Positions 1 through 7,957 of a DNA stretch of 64,000 bases are shown piece after piece. Under the pieces are notes generated by a model. It saw only the letters and a list, made by a program, of their open reading frames with translations. It was not told the DNA's origin and made no database searches. Within the stretch, counting starts at the first letter, position 1. Every line of letters starts with the position of its first letter. The stretch covers positions 28,729-92,728 of the forward strand of contig NZ_JAIVFW010000027.1 in NCBI RefSeq assembly GCF_020829595.1, in the 5' to 3' direction. Source of the DNA: Nostoc sp. CHAB 5844. GTDB taxonomy: Bacteria; Cyanobacteriota; Cyanobacteriia; Cyanobacteriales; Nostocaceae. The position numbers were made by a program, and so were the translations under genes.

Positions 1-693
1 AGTTGTGGGAATACCTTGAGTAAAACCAATCTCAATATATTCTGGCTCATTGGGAGTATTGGCGATCGCCTTCGTCATCTGATAAATTTCTTCTGGTGGT
101 TCAGCAGCTGGATCTTCCAACACACCCGCTTCAATACTGCGACCGAGCAAGTTTTTATCTATACTATAAGGCGAAGATTTTTTCACAGGTGCAGGAATGC
201 CGAACTTTTCACCGTAGGCGATGGTTTCCTCACGGCTCATGCCCCATTCCCGTGCAGGTGCTAAAATCTTGAGGCTGGGATTTAAGGCAGCACAGGAAAC
301 GTCAAAGCGTACCTGATCATTACCTTTACCAGTACAACCATGTGCGATCGCATCAGCACCATATTTTTCGGCTGCTTCTACTAATATCTTGGCAATTAGA
401 GGACGAGCCAGAGCAGTTCCCAGAGGATAGCGATTTTCGTAAAGGGCATTGGCTTGAATCGCCCCAAAAGCGTAATCTTTAACAAAGCTGTCTTTGACAT
501 CAACTACCAGAGATTCACTAGCACCCGACTTGAGAGCTTTTTCTTTAATTGGCTCTAATTCATCTCCCTGACCTAAATCTGCTGCGAGAGTAATCACCTC
601 CTCCACACCCCACTCTTGCTTGAGGTAAGGAATACAAACAGAAGTATCTACACCACCTGAATATGCTAAGACAACCTTTTTGGCGCGACCCAT
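1..693 (-). CDS. argG: Argininosuccinate synthase, N-terminal part (runs off the window)
   Basis: This enzyme joins citrulline and aspartate with ATP to give argininosuccinate, the penultimate step of arginine synthesis in the cytoplasm. Only the first 231 codons are present; the gene continues past base 1 (the family is about 400 residues). The protein starts [18 protein letters not shown], where the SGGVDTS loop at residues 12-18 is the ATP pyrophosphatase P-loop of the family. Later stretches such as [12 protein letters not shown] (citrulline/aspartate region) also fit ArgG. The ATG at 691-693 is chosen because the P-loop lies the usual distance from it. It reads away from the CHAT fragment that follows, so 694-766 is its upstream region. 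Identification is very secure; the C-terminal half cannot be judged. Confidence 0.96.
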   Translation of the reverse strand, partial: MGRAKKVVLAYSGGVDTSVCIPYLKQEWGVEEVITLAADLGQGDELEPIKEKALKSGASESLVVDVKDSFVKDYAFGAIQANALYENRYPLGTALARPLIAKILVEAAEKYGADAIAHGCTGKGNDQVRFDVSCAALNPSLKILAPAREWGMSREETIAYGEKFGIPAPVKKSSPYSIDKNLLGRSIEAGVLEDPAAEPPEEIYQMTKAIANTPNEPEYIEIGFTQGIPTT

Positions 694-766
694 TGGTTTC
701 TCCAGTTAGGAAAACAAAGAATGACTCATTATTATAAGGGACTAGAGGCTAGAGACTAGAGATTAG

Positions 767-1343
767 TATTTTTATTCAGCACTTCGTGAAGAAGCTCAAG
801 CAATCCTCAAACTTGGTTCACCAACAGATAGCCTAGCAGCATTTGATTTTGATGCTAATTATGATTGGGTAACAAACTCAAAACTAAGTCAATACCGTGT
901 AATTCATCTTGCAACTCATGGTTTTGCTGATGATGTTAACCCAGAGTTATCAGGCATTGTACTTTCTTTGATAGACAAACAAGGTAAACCCCCAAAGAGG
1001 ATATCTGCGATTAAATGATATTTTCAACCTCGATTTTCCGGCTGATTTAATTGTGTTGAGTGCTTGTCAAACTGGCCAAGGTAAAGAAGTTCAAGGAGAA
1101 GGGCTGGTAGGCTTGACAAGAGGATTGATGTATGCAGGTTCACCCAGACTTGTATTGTCTTTATGGAATGTGGATGATGAAGGAACGAGGGAATTAATGA
1201 CCCAATTTTATCGCCAAATGTGGAAAGAAGGGAAATCGCCTGTTGCTGCCCTCCGCGCCGCGCAATTAAGTTTATGGCAAAATCCGAATTGGCGTAAACC
1301 TGTGTATTGGGCTGCTTTCACTATGCAAGGCGAGTGGCGATAA
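767..1343 (+). pseudogene. CHAT-domain protein remnant, 5'-truncated and frameshifted
   Basis: This is the C-terminal CHAT (caspase-like peptidase) domain of a larger protein. The first part reads in one frame and includes the catalytic-His motif IHLATHGFADD. The second part reads in another frame and includes the catalytic-Cys motif LIVLSACQTGQG, ending at the TAA after QGEWR. The frames are joined by a run of five C at 989-993; removing one C restores DKQGKPQRGYLRLNDIF, so this is a single-base insertion. The 5' end has no start codon: an in-frame TAG at 764-766 precedes it, next to short repeats of the type GACTAGAG, so the N-terminal (probably TPR) region is lost. It is a decayed relative of the intact CHAT gene at 33655-36312. 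A sequencing error in the C run could explain the frameshift but not the missing 5' end. Confidence 0.85.
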
Positions 1344-1414
1344 CAATTCGTAATGCTCAGTACAAGTTCGTAATTTGTAGCACTACACCCTACCACGCCA
1401 GTTGCAAAAAAATT

Positions 1415-1507
1415 GTAGGTTGGGTTGACGTAAGGAAACCCAACACCAATATCCATGTTGAGTTTCCGAGATTCATGTTGGGTTGCGCTGCGCTTCACCC
1501 AACCTAC
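1415..1507. repeat. Palindromic intergenic repeat with GTAGGTTGGGT ends
   Basis: The ends GTAGGTTGGGT (1415-1425) and ACCCAACCTAC (1497-1507) are inverted copies, and inside are further TTGGGTT/AACCCAA blocks, so the whole stretch can fold. The same arm sequence flanks the larger repeat block at 46412-46798. It fills the 226-base gap between the CHAT relic and the ABC transporter operon. Open frames across it on both strands are consequences of the repeat and not genes. Confidence 0.7.
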
Positions 1508-1569
1508 ATCTACTATTCCATCATGATCTAAGATTGTTGGGTATTGTTTAATTTGCGCCACCCTTAGCG

Positions 1570-2562
1570 ATGATTGAAGTTGAGCATCTCAGTAAAACTT
1601 ACGGTTCTACCCCAGCGATTACAGATGTGACTTTTCGGGTTGAACCAGGGGAAATTTTAGGGTTTTTAGGGCCGAATGGTGCTGGTAAAACCACAACCAT
1701 GAGAATTTTAGCAGGTTATTTACCAGCAACTAGCGGTACAGCTAAGATTTCTGGGTTTGATGTCCATGAAAATTCTTTGGCTGTACGTCAACGCATTGGC
1801 TATTTACCAGAAACGCCGCCGTTATATCCAGAGATGACGGTAGAAGGATTTTTGCATTTCGTAGCGCGAATTAAAGGAGTCCCAGCAGGTGATCGCACTG
1901 CCAAAGTCCAAGCGGCGATCGCACGTTGTAATTTAGAAGATAAGCAGCGGGTAATTATTCGCAAACTTTCTAAAGGATATCGTCAAAGGGTAGGAATTGC
2001 TCAGGCGATCGTTCATGACCCACCAGCCATCATCCTCGATGAACCCACCGTCGGACTTGACCCCCGCCAAATCATCGAAGTGCGAAATCTGATTAAAAAT
2101 CTCGCAGGGACACATACCATCATTTTGTCTACGCACATTTTGCCAGAAGTGAGCATGACCTGTACCCGTGTCGCCATTATTAATCGGGGCAAAGTTGTAG
2201 CTACTAATACTCCAGAAAATTTGATGACACAGTTGACTGGCGGCTCAGGATATGAAGTTGAAATTGAGGGCGAAGCTAACCTAGCGAAACAAGTATTGCA
2301 AAATGTCGCGGGCGTGAGTCTGGTAGAATCAATTTCTGGTCATCATCTTACTTATGCTACAGACGATCGCGCTTATTTGCGAGTGATTTCTCAACCGGGA
2401 ACAGAACCGGGACGAGATATCGCCGCCACCTTAATTAGGGCTGGATTTGGTTTACAAGAAATGCGCCGAGTCAGCGCTACCTTAGAAGATGTGTTCTTGC
2501 AACTGACCACAGAAGAAAAGCATTTTGAACCTGAAGCAGCCACTGAAGGAGAAGCAGCATAA
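1570..2562 (+). CDS. ABC transporter ATP-binding protein, GldA/NatA-like
   Basis: ATP-hydrolysing subunit of an ABC-2 type exporter, acting on the cytoplasmic face of the membrane. The Walker A motif GPNGAGKTT is at residues 34-42, the signature is LSKGYRQR (about residue 133), Walker B is IILDEPTVGLDP (about residue 155), and a switch histidine follows in LSTHILPE. The roughly 110-residue C-terminal extension is typical of the GldA/CcmA/NatA group. It is immediately followed by its permease (stop TAA at 2560-2562, next ATG at 2563), then by GldG-like and DUF4340 genes. This order is that of the operon first described for Bacteroidetes gliding, but is common in non-gliding bacteria too, where the substrate is unknown. 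The family call is secure; the cargo is not known. Confidence 0.93.
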   Translation: MIEVEHLSKTYGSTPAITDVTFRVEPGEILGFLGPNGAGKTTTMRILAGYLPATSGTAKISGFDVHENSLAVRQRIGYLPETPPLYPEMTVEGFLHFVARIKGVPAGDRTAKVQAAIARCNLEDKQRVIIRKLSKGYRQRVGIAQAIVHDPPAIILDEPTVGLDPRQIIEVRNLIKNLAGTHTIILSTHILPEVSMTCTRVAIINRGKVVATNTPENLMTQLTGGSGYEVEIEGEANLAKQVLQNVAGVSLVESISGHHLTYATDDRAYLRVISQPGTEPGRDIAATLIRAGFGLQEMRRVSATLEDVFLQLTTEEKHFEPEAATEGEAA

Positions 2563-3375
2563 ATGGGTATAGTACTGGCGAATATTATTGCCATTTATCG
2601 CCGAGAGTTACAGAGTTATTTTGTCTCGCCATTAGCTTATGCGATCGCAGGCGTATTTTGGTTCATCGCCGGGTTATTTTTCGTGTCCATTTTATTTGGC
2701 CCTGATGGGATTTTACCAGCCGTTGCCGCCATAGATTTACAAAGTCAACAACTGAGTGTACAAGTACCCTTAATTGATGTTCCTTATGAATTTATCCGGG
2801 CATATTTAGACCGTATGGGTTGGCTGTTGCTGTTCATTCTGCCAATTTTGTCAATGGGACTTTACGCCGAAGAACGCAAGCGCGGCACATTAGAATTGTT
2901 AGCTACCTCACCCTTGACCAACTGGGCAGTAGCCGTCGGGAAATTATTAGGCGTGGTGACATTCTTGATGACAATGGTCGCACCGATGCTGATATTTGAA
3001 GCGATCGCCCTGAGTGGTTCCAACCCTCCCATGTCGCCAGCAATTCCCCTACTTGGTCATTTTGGCTTAATCTTGCTGGCAGCCGCAATTTTATCTTTAG
3101 GAATGTTTGTTTCCTCTTTAACAGACAGCACCATCCTCTCCGCAGTCCTTACCTTTGCTTTAGTTTTGTTGCTGTTATTTGTCGATTTACTGGCCAAAAG
3201 TATTGGCGGCCCTATAGGCGAAGCCGTGGGTCATTTATCTTTACTCAAACATTACAACACCTTCATCCAAGGAATTTTCGACACCAGCGCCTTAATTTTA
3301 TTTGCAAGTTACATTTTTTTAGGTATCTTTCTCACAGCCCAATCAATTGATGCCCTACGTTTTCAGCGGCAATAG
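2563..3375 (+). CDS. ABC-2 type permease, GldF-like
   Basis: Integral membrane subunit partnering the upstream ATPase. The 270-residue sequence has an N-terminal cytoplasmic stretch (IYRRELQSYFVSPLAYAI), then about six hydrophobic segments. Between TM1 and TM2 is a periplasmic loop of about 60 residues. The segment YAEERKRGTLELLATSPL is the coupling-helix region typical of ABC-2 permeases that work with NatA/GldA-type ATPases. There is no gap to the ATPase gene, so translation is probably coupled. The downstream partner GldG-like gene is separated by a mobile-type repeat (3407-3569), which may have been inserted inside the ancestral operon. Confidence 0.92.
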   Translation: MGIVLANIIAIYRRELQSYFVSPLAYAIAGVFWFIAGLFFVSILFGPDGILPAVAAIDLQSQQLSVQVPLIDVPYEFIRAYLDRMGWLLLFILPILSMGLYAEERKRGTLELLATSPLTNWAVAVGKLLGVVTFLMTMVAPMLIFEAIALSGSNPPMSPAIPLLGHFGLILLAAAILSLGMFVSSLTDSTILSAVLTFALVLLLLFVDLLAKSIGGPIGEAVGHLSLLKHYNTFIQGIFDTSALILFASYIFLGIFLTAQSIDALRFQRQ

Positions 3376-3404
3376 TTAATAGTCATTAGTCATTAGTCAT
3401 TAGT
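3374..3404. repeat. Short tandem repeat, 7-bp unit (TAGTCAT)
   Basis: About four tandem copies of a TAGTCAT/TTAGTCA heptamer follow the permease stop codon. Heptameric short tandem repeats between genes are characteristic of heterocystous cyanobacteria. Similar arrays lie at 5280-5365, 5986-6015, 9329-9360, 9443-9470, 45695-45745, 56872-56900 and 62896-62927. Confidence 0.7.
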
Positions 3405-3406
3405 AA

Positions 3407-3569
3407 GAGGATGTTTGAAAAGTCGAGAAGGATGCTAAAAACCCCTCTCCAAACCTCTCCCCGACGCGGAGAGAGGCTTTGAAACCCCCATTCCCTCGTA
3501 GGGAAGGGGGGCAGGGGAGTTAGGTTTTTAAGATTTTGACGTTAACAACAATACTTTTCAAATAACCTC
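3407..3569. mobile_element. MITE-like element, family A copy 1
   Basis: A 163-bp non-coding element with near-perfect terminal inverted repeats: GAGGATGTTTGAAAAGT at the left and the inverse of GAGGTTATTTGAAAAGT at the right (two mismatches). It is flanked on both sides by TAA (3404-3406 and 3570-3572), as expected of a 3-bp target duplication. The interior holds runs of the CCCCTCTCC type. Family A copy 2 at 7753-7914 has the same ends and the same TAA flanks. No transposase is encoded, so movement would need one supplied in trans, plausibly an IS5-type enzyme (inference). Confidence 0.78.
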
Positions 3570-3602
3570 TAAAGACAAAGGACAAATGACAGAGGACAAA
3601 AT

Positions 3603-5279
3603 ATGAAAAAAATCACAAAAAAGCAACCTTGGAAATATTTGTTGTGGCTGGGGCCGTTTCTATTCATGGTCGGCTTCACAGCGGGGTTAGTGTCTGGTAG
3701 CTGGGGATTATTACCCCTAGCATTTATGATTCCAGGAATTGCCATTATTGTATTTTGGGTAGTTTGGCAAAGCCAGCAAAGCCGTTGGTGGACTAGTCGT
3801 TCTACTCAAGCGGGGACTAATGCCTTAGTAGCCACTTTGGCTATCTTGGTAATTTTAGGGTTAATTAACTTTTTGAGTGTTCGCTATCAACTACGTCAAG
3901 ATTTCACCGAAACTCAGTTATTCACCCTTGCGCCCCAGTCACAAGAATTAGTCCGCCGTCTGTCACAGCCAGTAAAAGTATGGGTATTTGATGTTACTCA
4001 AAATCCCCAAGACCGTCAGTTGTTAGAAAACTATCAACGGCAAAGTTCCAAGTTTCAATTTGAGTATGTTGACCCCCAAACTAGACCAGGAATAGTCGAG
4101 AAATTTGGGGTTAAAAATTATGGCGAAGTATATATAGAATCGGGAAATAAACGCCAATTAGTGCAATCTCTCAATGTCAATGAACGCCTATCAGAAATTA
4201 GATTAACCAGCCGACTACTGCAACTGTTTGGTTTTACAGCGATCAAAGCCTACTTCCTCCAAGGCCACGGCGAGCATCCTCTAACAGGTGGTGAAGGTGG
4301 CATTTCCGAAGCTGTCCAAGAATTAAGCGACAAAGGTTATACAGTTGAACCACTGAATTTAGTCGAAAAACCTCAAGTTCCTGAAGATGCTGCGGTTGTA
4401 ATAGTAGCAGGTGCTAAAAGTCGACTGTTTGATGCTGAGGTGAAAGCTTTACAAAACTATTTAAATCGTGGTGGTAACTTGCTGCTAATGATTGATCCTG
4501 ATACTGACCCCAAACTCAGCAGCTTATTACAAGAATGGGGTGTTCGCCTCGATAATCGTTTAGCAGTTGATGTCTCCGGTACAAATGTTGGACTTGGCCC
4601 AGCCGCACCTGTCATCAATGAATATGGACAACACCCAATTACGAAAGATTTCCGTAACAATATTTCTTTTTATCGTTTGGCTAGACCGATAGAAATTTCC
4701 TCTGTCCCTGGTGTCCAGTCTACTCCCCTACTACAAACTAAACCCTATCCCAATAGCTGGGCTGAAAGCGACCTGCAAAGCGAAAAATTAGAATTCAATC
4801 CTGACAAAGACCTCAAAGGGCCGCTGACTTTAGGCGTAGCGTTGACCAGAAAACTGCCAGCTACATCTAATCCTACGCCTTCACCTTTACCTTCCCCAAC
4901 AACTCAAAGTCAAGTAATTCCCTCTCCCACAACAGCAACAACTCCTTCTTTACCCTCACCCACAACTCAAGCAACTCCCACTCCTACAGCGGAAGATAAA
5001 TCTACGCCTAAAGAATCAAGGTTAGTAGTTTTCGGGAATTCGGCTTTTGCTACCGATGGAATGTTTCAAGACTACCTGAATGGCGATGTATTCCTCAACT
5101 CTGTAACTTGGCTGAGTCAACAGGATCAGCAACCTCTTTCAATTCGTCCCAAAGAACCGAAAAACCGTCGGATTACTTTATCTACATCACAAGCTAACGC
5201 TTTAACATTATCATCTCTGGTATTTTTACCTGTGCTTGGCTTTTTAGCAGCGGCTTTCATCTGGTGGCGAAGACGGTAA
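3603..5279 (+). CDS. GldG-family ABC transporter auxiliary protein
   Basis: Membrane-anchored auxiliary subunit of the ABC exporter encoded just upstream. The N-terminus has three hydrophobic segments (about residues 12-33, 35-52 and 73-90). A large extracytoplasmic domain follows, with the conserved start RQDFTETQLFTLAPQSQELV and the GHGEHPL and DPDTDP motifs of the GldG/DUF4350-like fold. A low-complexity Pro/Thr/Ser linker lies around residues 420-465, and a single TM plus Arg-rich tail (FIWWRRR) ends the protein. Length 558 is usual for the family. The linker is recognisably cyanobacterial. The ATG at 3603 follows an AGAGGACAAAAT context that can serve as a ribosome site. Function beyond association with the ABC subunits is unknown. 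Confidence 0.88.
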   Translation: MKKITKKQPWKYLLWLGPFLFMVGFTAGLVSGSWGLLPLAFMIPGIAIIVFWVVWQSQQSRWWTSRSTQAGTNALVATLAILVILGLINFLSVRYQLRQDFTETQLFTLAPQSQELVRRLSQPVKVWVFDVTQNPQDRQLLENYQRQSSKFQFEYVDPQTRPGIVEKFGVKNYGEVYIESGNKRQLVQSLNVNERLSEIRLTSRLLQLFGFTAIKAYFLQGHGEHPLTGGEGGISEAVQELSDKGYTVEPLNLVEKPQVPEDAAVVIVAGAKSRLFDAEVKALQNYLNRGGNLLLMIDPDTDPKLSSLLQEWGVRLDNRLAVDVSGTNVGLGPAAPVINEYGQHPITKDFRNNISFYRLARPIEISSVPGVQSTPLLQTKPYPNSWAESDLQSEKLEFNPDKDLKGPLTLGVALTRKLPATSNPTPSPLPSPTTQSQVIPSPTTATTPSLPSPTTQATPTPTAEDKSTPKESRLVVFGNSAFATDGMFQDYLNGDVFLNSVTWLSQQDQQPLSIRPKEPKNRRITLSTSQANALTLSSLVFLPVLGFLAAAFIWWRRR

Positions 5280-5365
5280 GAAGAAGTATGAAGTATGAAG
5301 TGTGAAGTATGAAATTTCATTTTTTAGTTTCCTGCTTTTTAACCAATGACCATTGACCAATGACT
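5280..5365. repeat. Heptamer tandem repeats between the GldG-like and DUF4340 genes
   Basis: Two adjacent arrays occur: about five copies of a GAAGTAT-type heptamer (5282-5314) and copies of an AATGACC/TTGACCA heptamer (5343-5362) that run into the start codon of the next gene. A related GAAGTATGAAGTCTGAAG array follows that gene at 5988-6010. They sit inside what is otherwise a compact operon. Confidence 0.6.
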
Positions 5366-5986
5366 ATTCCAAAAACAACTTTAATTTTGATATTGTTAGC
5401 GCTGGGTTTGGGTGCTTTCGTGTATATCCATGAAATTAGAGGTGCAACTCAGCAAGAAGAAGTCAAGCAGAAACAGCAGCAAATTTTCGCTTTTGCAGAA
5501 GATGATGTGCAGTCTTTGACAGTAAAAACAAAAACTTACACTCTGATGTTGGAACGCAATCCTCAAGGTCGCAATCCCAAGTGGTTGTTGAAATCTCCAG
5601 TATCAGAGCCAGCCAATGATGCTATTGTTTCTTATTTAATGGATTTGTTGGTTAAGGGTAAGAGCGATGCCTTCGGCGGTAAACTACGCATTATATCAAC
5701 CCCTTCTAACCAACTACCAGAATTTGGTTTAGCTCAACCCAATGCCACTATTGATATTAAACTGAAAAATCAGAAAACCCATCAGTTAATTTTAGGTAAA
5801 TCTGATTTTAATAATCGTTTTGTGTATGCTCAAGCTGACTCGGCTACCCAACCAAACGGCAATATTAATGTATTATTGGTGTCTACCGATTTTGCCAATG
5901 CCGTCAATCGGGAGCTATCAGAATGGCAACAACCTGTTAATAATCAGTCAACACCTTTACCTACTCTTTCTCTACCAACACCATAA
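5360..5986 (+). CDS. DUF4340 domain-containing protein
   Basis: Probable extracytoplasmic partner of the GldA/F/G-like exporter. The N-terminus is one membrane segment (TLILILLALGLGAFVYIHE, residues 7-25) that can act as signal anchor. The rest is soluble, with DDVQSLTVK and LGLAQP/FGLAQPNATIDIK blocks characteristic of DUF4340, a family almost always found next to GldG-like genes. At 208 residues it is on the short side, as DUF4340 proteins often contain a repeated domain. The start codon lies inside a heptamer repeat and has no clear Shine-Dalgarno site. The family call is good; its molecular role is unknown. Confidence 0.82.
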   Translation: MTIPKTTLILILLALGLGAFVYIHEIRGATQQEEVKQKQQQIFAFAEDDVQSLTVKTKTYTLMLERNPQGRNPKWLLKSPVSEPANDAIVSYLMDLLVKGKSDAFGGKLRIISTPSNQLPEFGLAQPNATIDIKLKNQKTHQLILGKSDFNNRFVYAQADSATQPNGNINVLLVSTDFANAVNRELSEWQQPVNNQSTPLPTLSLPTP

Positions 5987-6058
5987 AAGAAGTATGAAGT
6001 CTGAAGTGTGAAATCTGAATAACTTGAAATAAAAGATTATTTATTTAGAAATTACTCT

Positions 6059-6913
6059 ATGTCCAACCCAACTGCAACCTTGCTCATCTCTTGTCCTGAT
6101 CAACGAGGACTAGTTGCCAAATTTGCTAACTTTATTTATGCCAATGGTGGCAATATTATTCATGCAGATCAGCACACAGATTTTTCGGCTGGGTTATTTC
6201 TTACCCGTATAGAATGGCAGTTAAATGGATTTAATTTACCTAAAGATTTAATTGCTCCGGCATTTAATGCGATCGCACAACCTTTAGGTGCTAAATGGGA
6301 ACTACATTTTTCTGACACTATACCACGAATAGCAATTTGGGTCAGCCGCCAAGACCACTGTCTCTACGATTTAATTTGGCGACACCGTGCAAACGAATTT
6401 GCCGCAGAAATTCCTTTAATTATTAGTAACCATCCTCATCTAAAAGCAGTAGCAGCGCAATTTGAGATTGATTTTCACCATATTCCCATTACTAAAGAAA
6501 ACAAACCAGAACAAGAGGCTAAACAAATAGAATTATTACGTCAATACAAAATCGATTTAGTTGTGTTGGCAAAATATATGCAAATTCTCAGCGCTGATTT
6601 TATTACTCAATTTCCCCAAATTATTAATATTCATCACTCATTTTTACCAGCCTTTGTAGGCGCAAATCCATATCACAGAGCTTTTGAAAGAGGCGTAAAA
6701 ATTATTGGTGCCACCTCTCATTATGTCACTACAGATTTAGATGCAGGGCCAATTATTGAACAAGATGTAGTCAGAGTTAGCCACCGCGATGAAGTGGAAG
6801 ATTTAGTGAGAAAAGGTAAAGATTTAGAGCGAGTAGTTTTAGCAAGAGCGGTACGATTACACTTACAAAACCGCGTGTTAGTTTATGGTAATCGCACCGT
6901 CGTGTTTGAGTGA
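6059..6913 (+). CDS. purU: Formyltetrahydrofolate deformylase
   Basis: Hydrolyses 10-formyl-tetrahydrofolate to formate and tetrahydrofolate, balancing one-carbon pools and supplying formate for purine synthesis. The N-terminal ACT-like domain (residues 1-80, starting TATLLISCPDQRGLVAKF) is followed by a formyltransferase-type catalytic domain. The latter has KYMQILS, the N-H-H cluster NIHHSFLPAF and the catalytic Asp region TTDLDAGPIIEQD. The length of 284 matches PurU. It is a single-gene unit with HIP1-containing DNA downstream. Distinction from phosphoribosylglycinamide formyltransferase rests on the ACT domain, which PurN lacks. Confidence 0.96.
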   Translation: MSNPTATLLISCPDQRGLVAKFANFIYANGGNIIHADQHTDFSAGLFLTRIEWQLNGFNLPKDLIAPAFNAIAQPLGAKWELHFSDTIPRIAIWVSRQDHCLYDLIWRHRANEFAAEIPLIISNHPHLKAVAAQFEIDFHHIPITKENKPEQEAKQIELLRQYKIDLVVLAKYMQILSADFITQFPQIINIHHSFLPAFVGANPYHRAFERGVKIIGATSHYVTTDLDAGPIIEQDVVRVSHRDEVEDLVRKGKDLERVVLARAVRLHLQNRVLVYGNRTVVFE

Positions 6914-7035
6914 TTGTTTATTGTCAAAATTTGTGCGATCGCTGATATTGTACCTTACAATCAAGATAATAAGCCATATTTGAGCCAGAATGCATCATCA
7001 GCATTTAATTCTTCTGAATGATAAAAGGAGTAATT

Positions 7036-7281
7036 ATGAGTACCGAAACAGAACTATGAAAAATCGTAGAAAATCTGCCCAAGTCTCTCAAAATTGAACT
7101 TTTACACTATGCAGAATATTTAATCACTAAATCTTCTACATTTCAACAAGCAGAAGAAAAAACACAAGTTGAAAATGTAATCGTTAAAAAACCGTTGGCA
7201 GGTTCAATGAAAGGAACTTTTGTGTTACCTTTGGTAGAAGATTTTGATGCTCCCTTAGAAGAATTTGAGGAATATATGTAA
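7036..7281 (+). pseudogene. DUF2281-like antitoxin gene with in-frame TGA at codon 8
   Basis: Read through, this 81-codon frame starts MSTETEL, hits TGA at 7057-7059, then continues KIVENLPKSLKIELLHYAEYL, the typical small helical antitoxin that accompanies PIN toxins. The TGA sits where related proteins plausibly have Trp (TGG to TGA). A good ribosome site (AAAGGAG, 7023-7029) precedes the ATG. The stop overlaps the next ATG by one base (TAATG at 7279-7283), as usual for toxin-antitoxin pairs. Because the partner toxin also carries a TGA in place of TGG, the pair looks inactivated. Internal reinitiation could still yield a shortened antitoxin. Confidence 0.72.
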
Positions 7282-7667
7282 TGGATTCTGTATTGTTAGA
7301 TACTCATGTTTTTATTTGGGTAGCAGAAGCTGACCCAAACTTACCCACTTCTCTAAGAGATCTACTTGAAAATACAGATAATGTTTTTGTTAGTATTGCG
7401 AGTTTTTGAGAGATATCCATTAAATTGAAAATTGGTAAACTCTCTTTAAATTCTGACTTTAATACTATTGAATATCGTTTTGCTACAACAAGATTTAAGT
7501 TATTATCTATTACTTTAAAAGATATTATTCAACTGTATAATTTGCCTTTACATCATAAAGACCCGTTTGAGCGTATTTTGGTATCTCAAGCAATTAATAA
7601 TTCTCTAGTTTTAGTGAGTCGCGATCAAACTCTTGATAACTATCCCGTTCAGCGCTTATGGATATGA
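7281..7667 (+). pseudogene. VapC-like PIN-domain toxin gene with in-frame TGA at codon 43
   Basis: The frame begins MDSVLLDTHVFIWVAEADP, the N-terminal PIN motif with the first acidic catalytic residue, and reaches VFVSIASF. It then meets TGA at 7407-7409 where PIN toxins have Trp (SFWEISIK). After the stop it resumes EISIKLKIGKLSL and ends with HHKDPFERILVSQAI and LVSRDQ, the remaining acidic PIN motifs. The full length would be 128 residues, normal for VapC. Only the one codon disrupts it. It is translationally coupled to the antitoxin frame. Inactivation of an RNase toxin is the simple reading; stop-codon readthrough is not excluded. Confidence 0.8.
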
Positions 7668-7671
7668 AGCA

Positions 7672-7734
7672 GAGCGATCGCACAAGCGCTGACTTGTCAG
7701 TTTGCTGATATTCTAGGTTTAGATGCGATCGCTC
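7672..7734. repeat. Inverted pair of extended HIP1 sites
   Basis: GAGCGATCGCA (7672-7682) and its exact inverse TGCGATCGCTC (7724-7734) bracket 41 bases directly after the toxin relic. The 11-bp arms could form a hairpin after the VapC frame. HIP1 is abundant in the genome, so this may be incidental. Confidence 0.45.
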
Positions 7735-7752
7735 TGATCGCATCCCAACTAA

Positions 7753-7914
7753 GAGGATGTTTTAAAAGTCCACTGGTGGGTAGCAAAACATTTTAGCTCC
7801 CCCTAAATCCCCCTTAAAAAGTGGGACTTTGAACTATTTTCCCCCTTTTAAGGGGAGGCTCAAGGGGATCAGTTAGTGCTTAAAGTCATAGCTAAATACT
7901 TTTAAAACAACCTC
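7753..7914. mobile_element. MITE-like element, family A copy 2
   Basis: A 162-bp element with ends GAGGATGTTTTAAAAGT and the inverse of GAGGTTGTTTTAAAAGT (one mismatch), flanked by TAA on both sides (7750-7752 and 7915-7917). Ends, length and target duplication match copy 1 at 3407-3569, while the interiors differ more (here CCCCCTAAATCCCCC and its inverse CCCCCTTTTAAGGGG-type runs). It fills most of the 290-base gap between the toxin relic and the DUF5331 gene. Confidence 0.78.
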
Positions 7915-7957
7915 TAACAAAGCTTTTGTAAAGATGCAAGCAAGAATTTGTAACTTC

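Noticed and set aside
16..264. Plus-strand open frame of 82 codons at the window start
   Set aside because: It lies antisense inside the clear argG coding sequence and has no family resemblance.
1208..1561. Minus-strand open frame over the CHAT relic end and palindromic repeat
   Set aside because: It is antisense to the CHAT domain and then crosses a repeat whose symmetry creates frames on both strands.
7036..7667. Selenocysteine or programmed TGA recoding in the toxin-antitoxin pair
   Set aside because: No SECIS-like structure was seen, the residues expected are Trp and not Cys, and such a system is not expected in this group. Two nonsense changes are simpler, although readthrough is not excluded.
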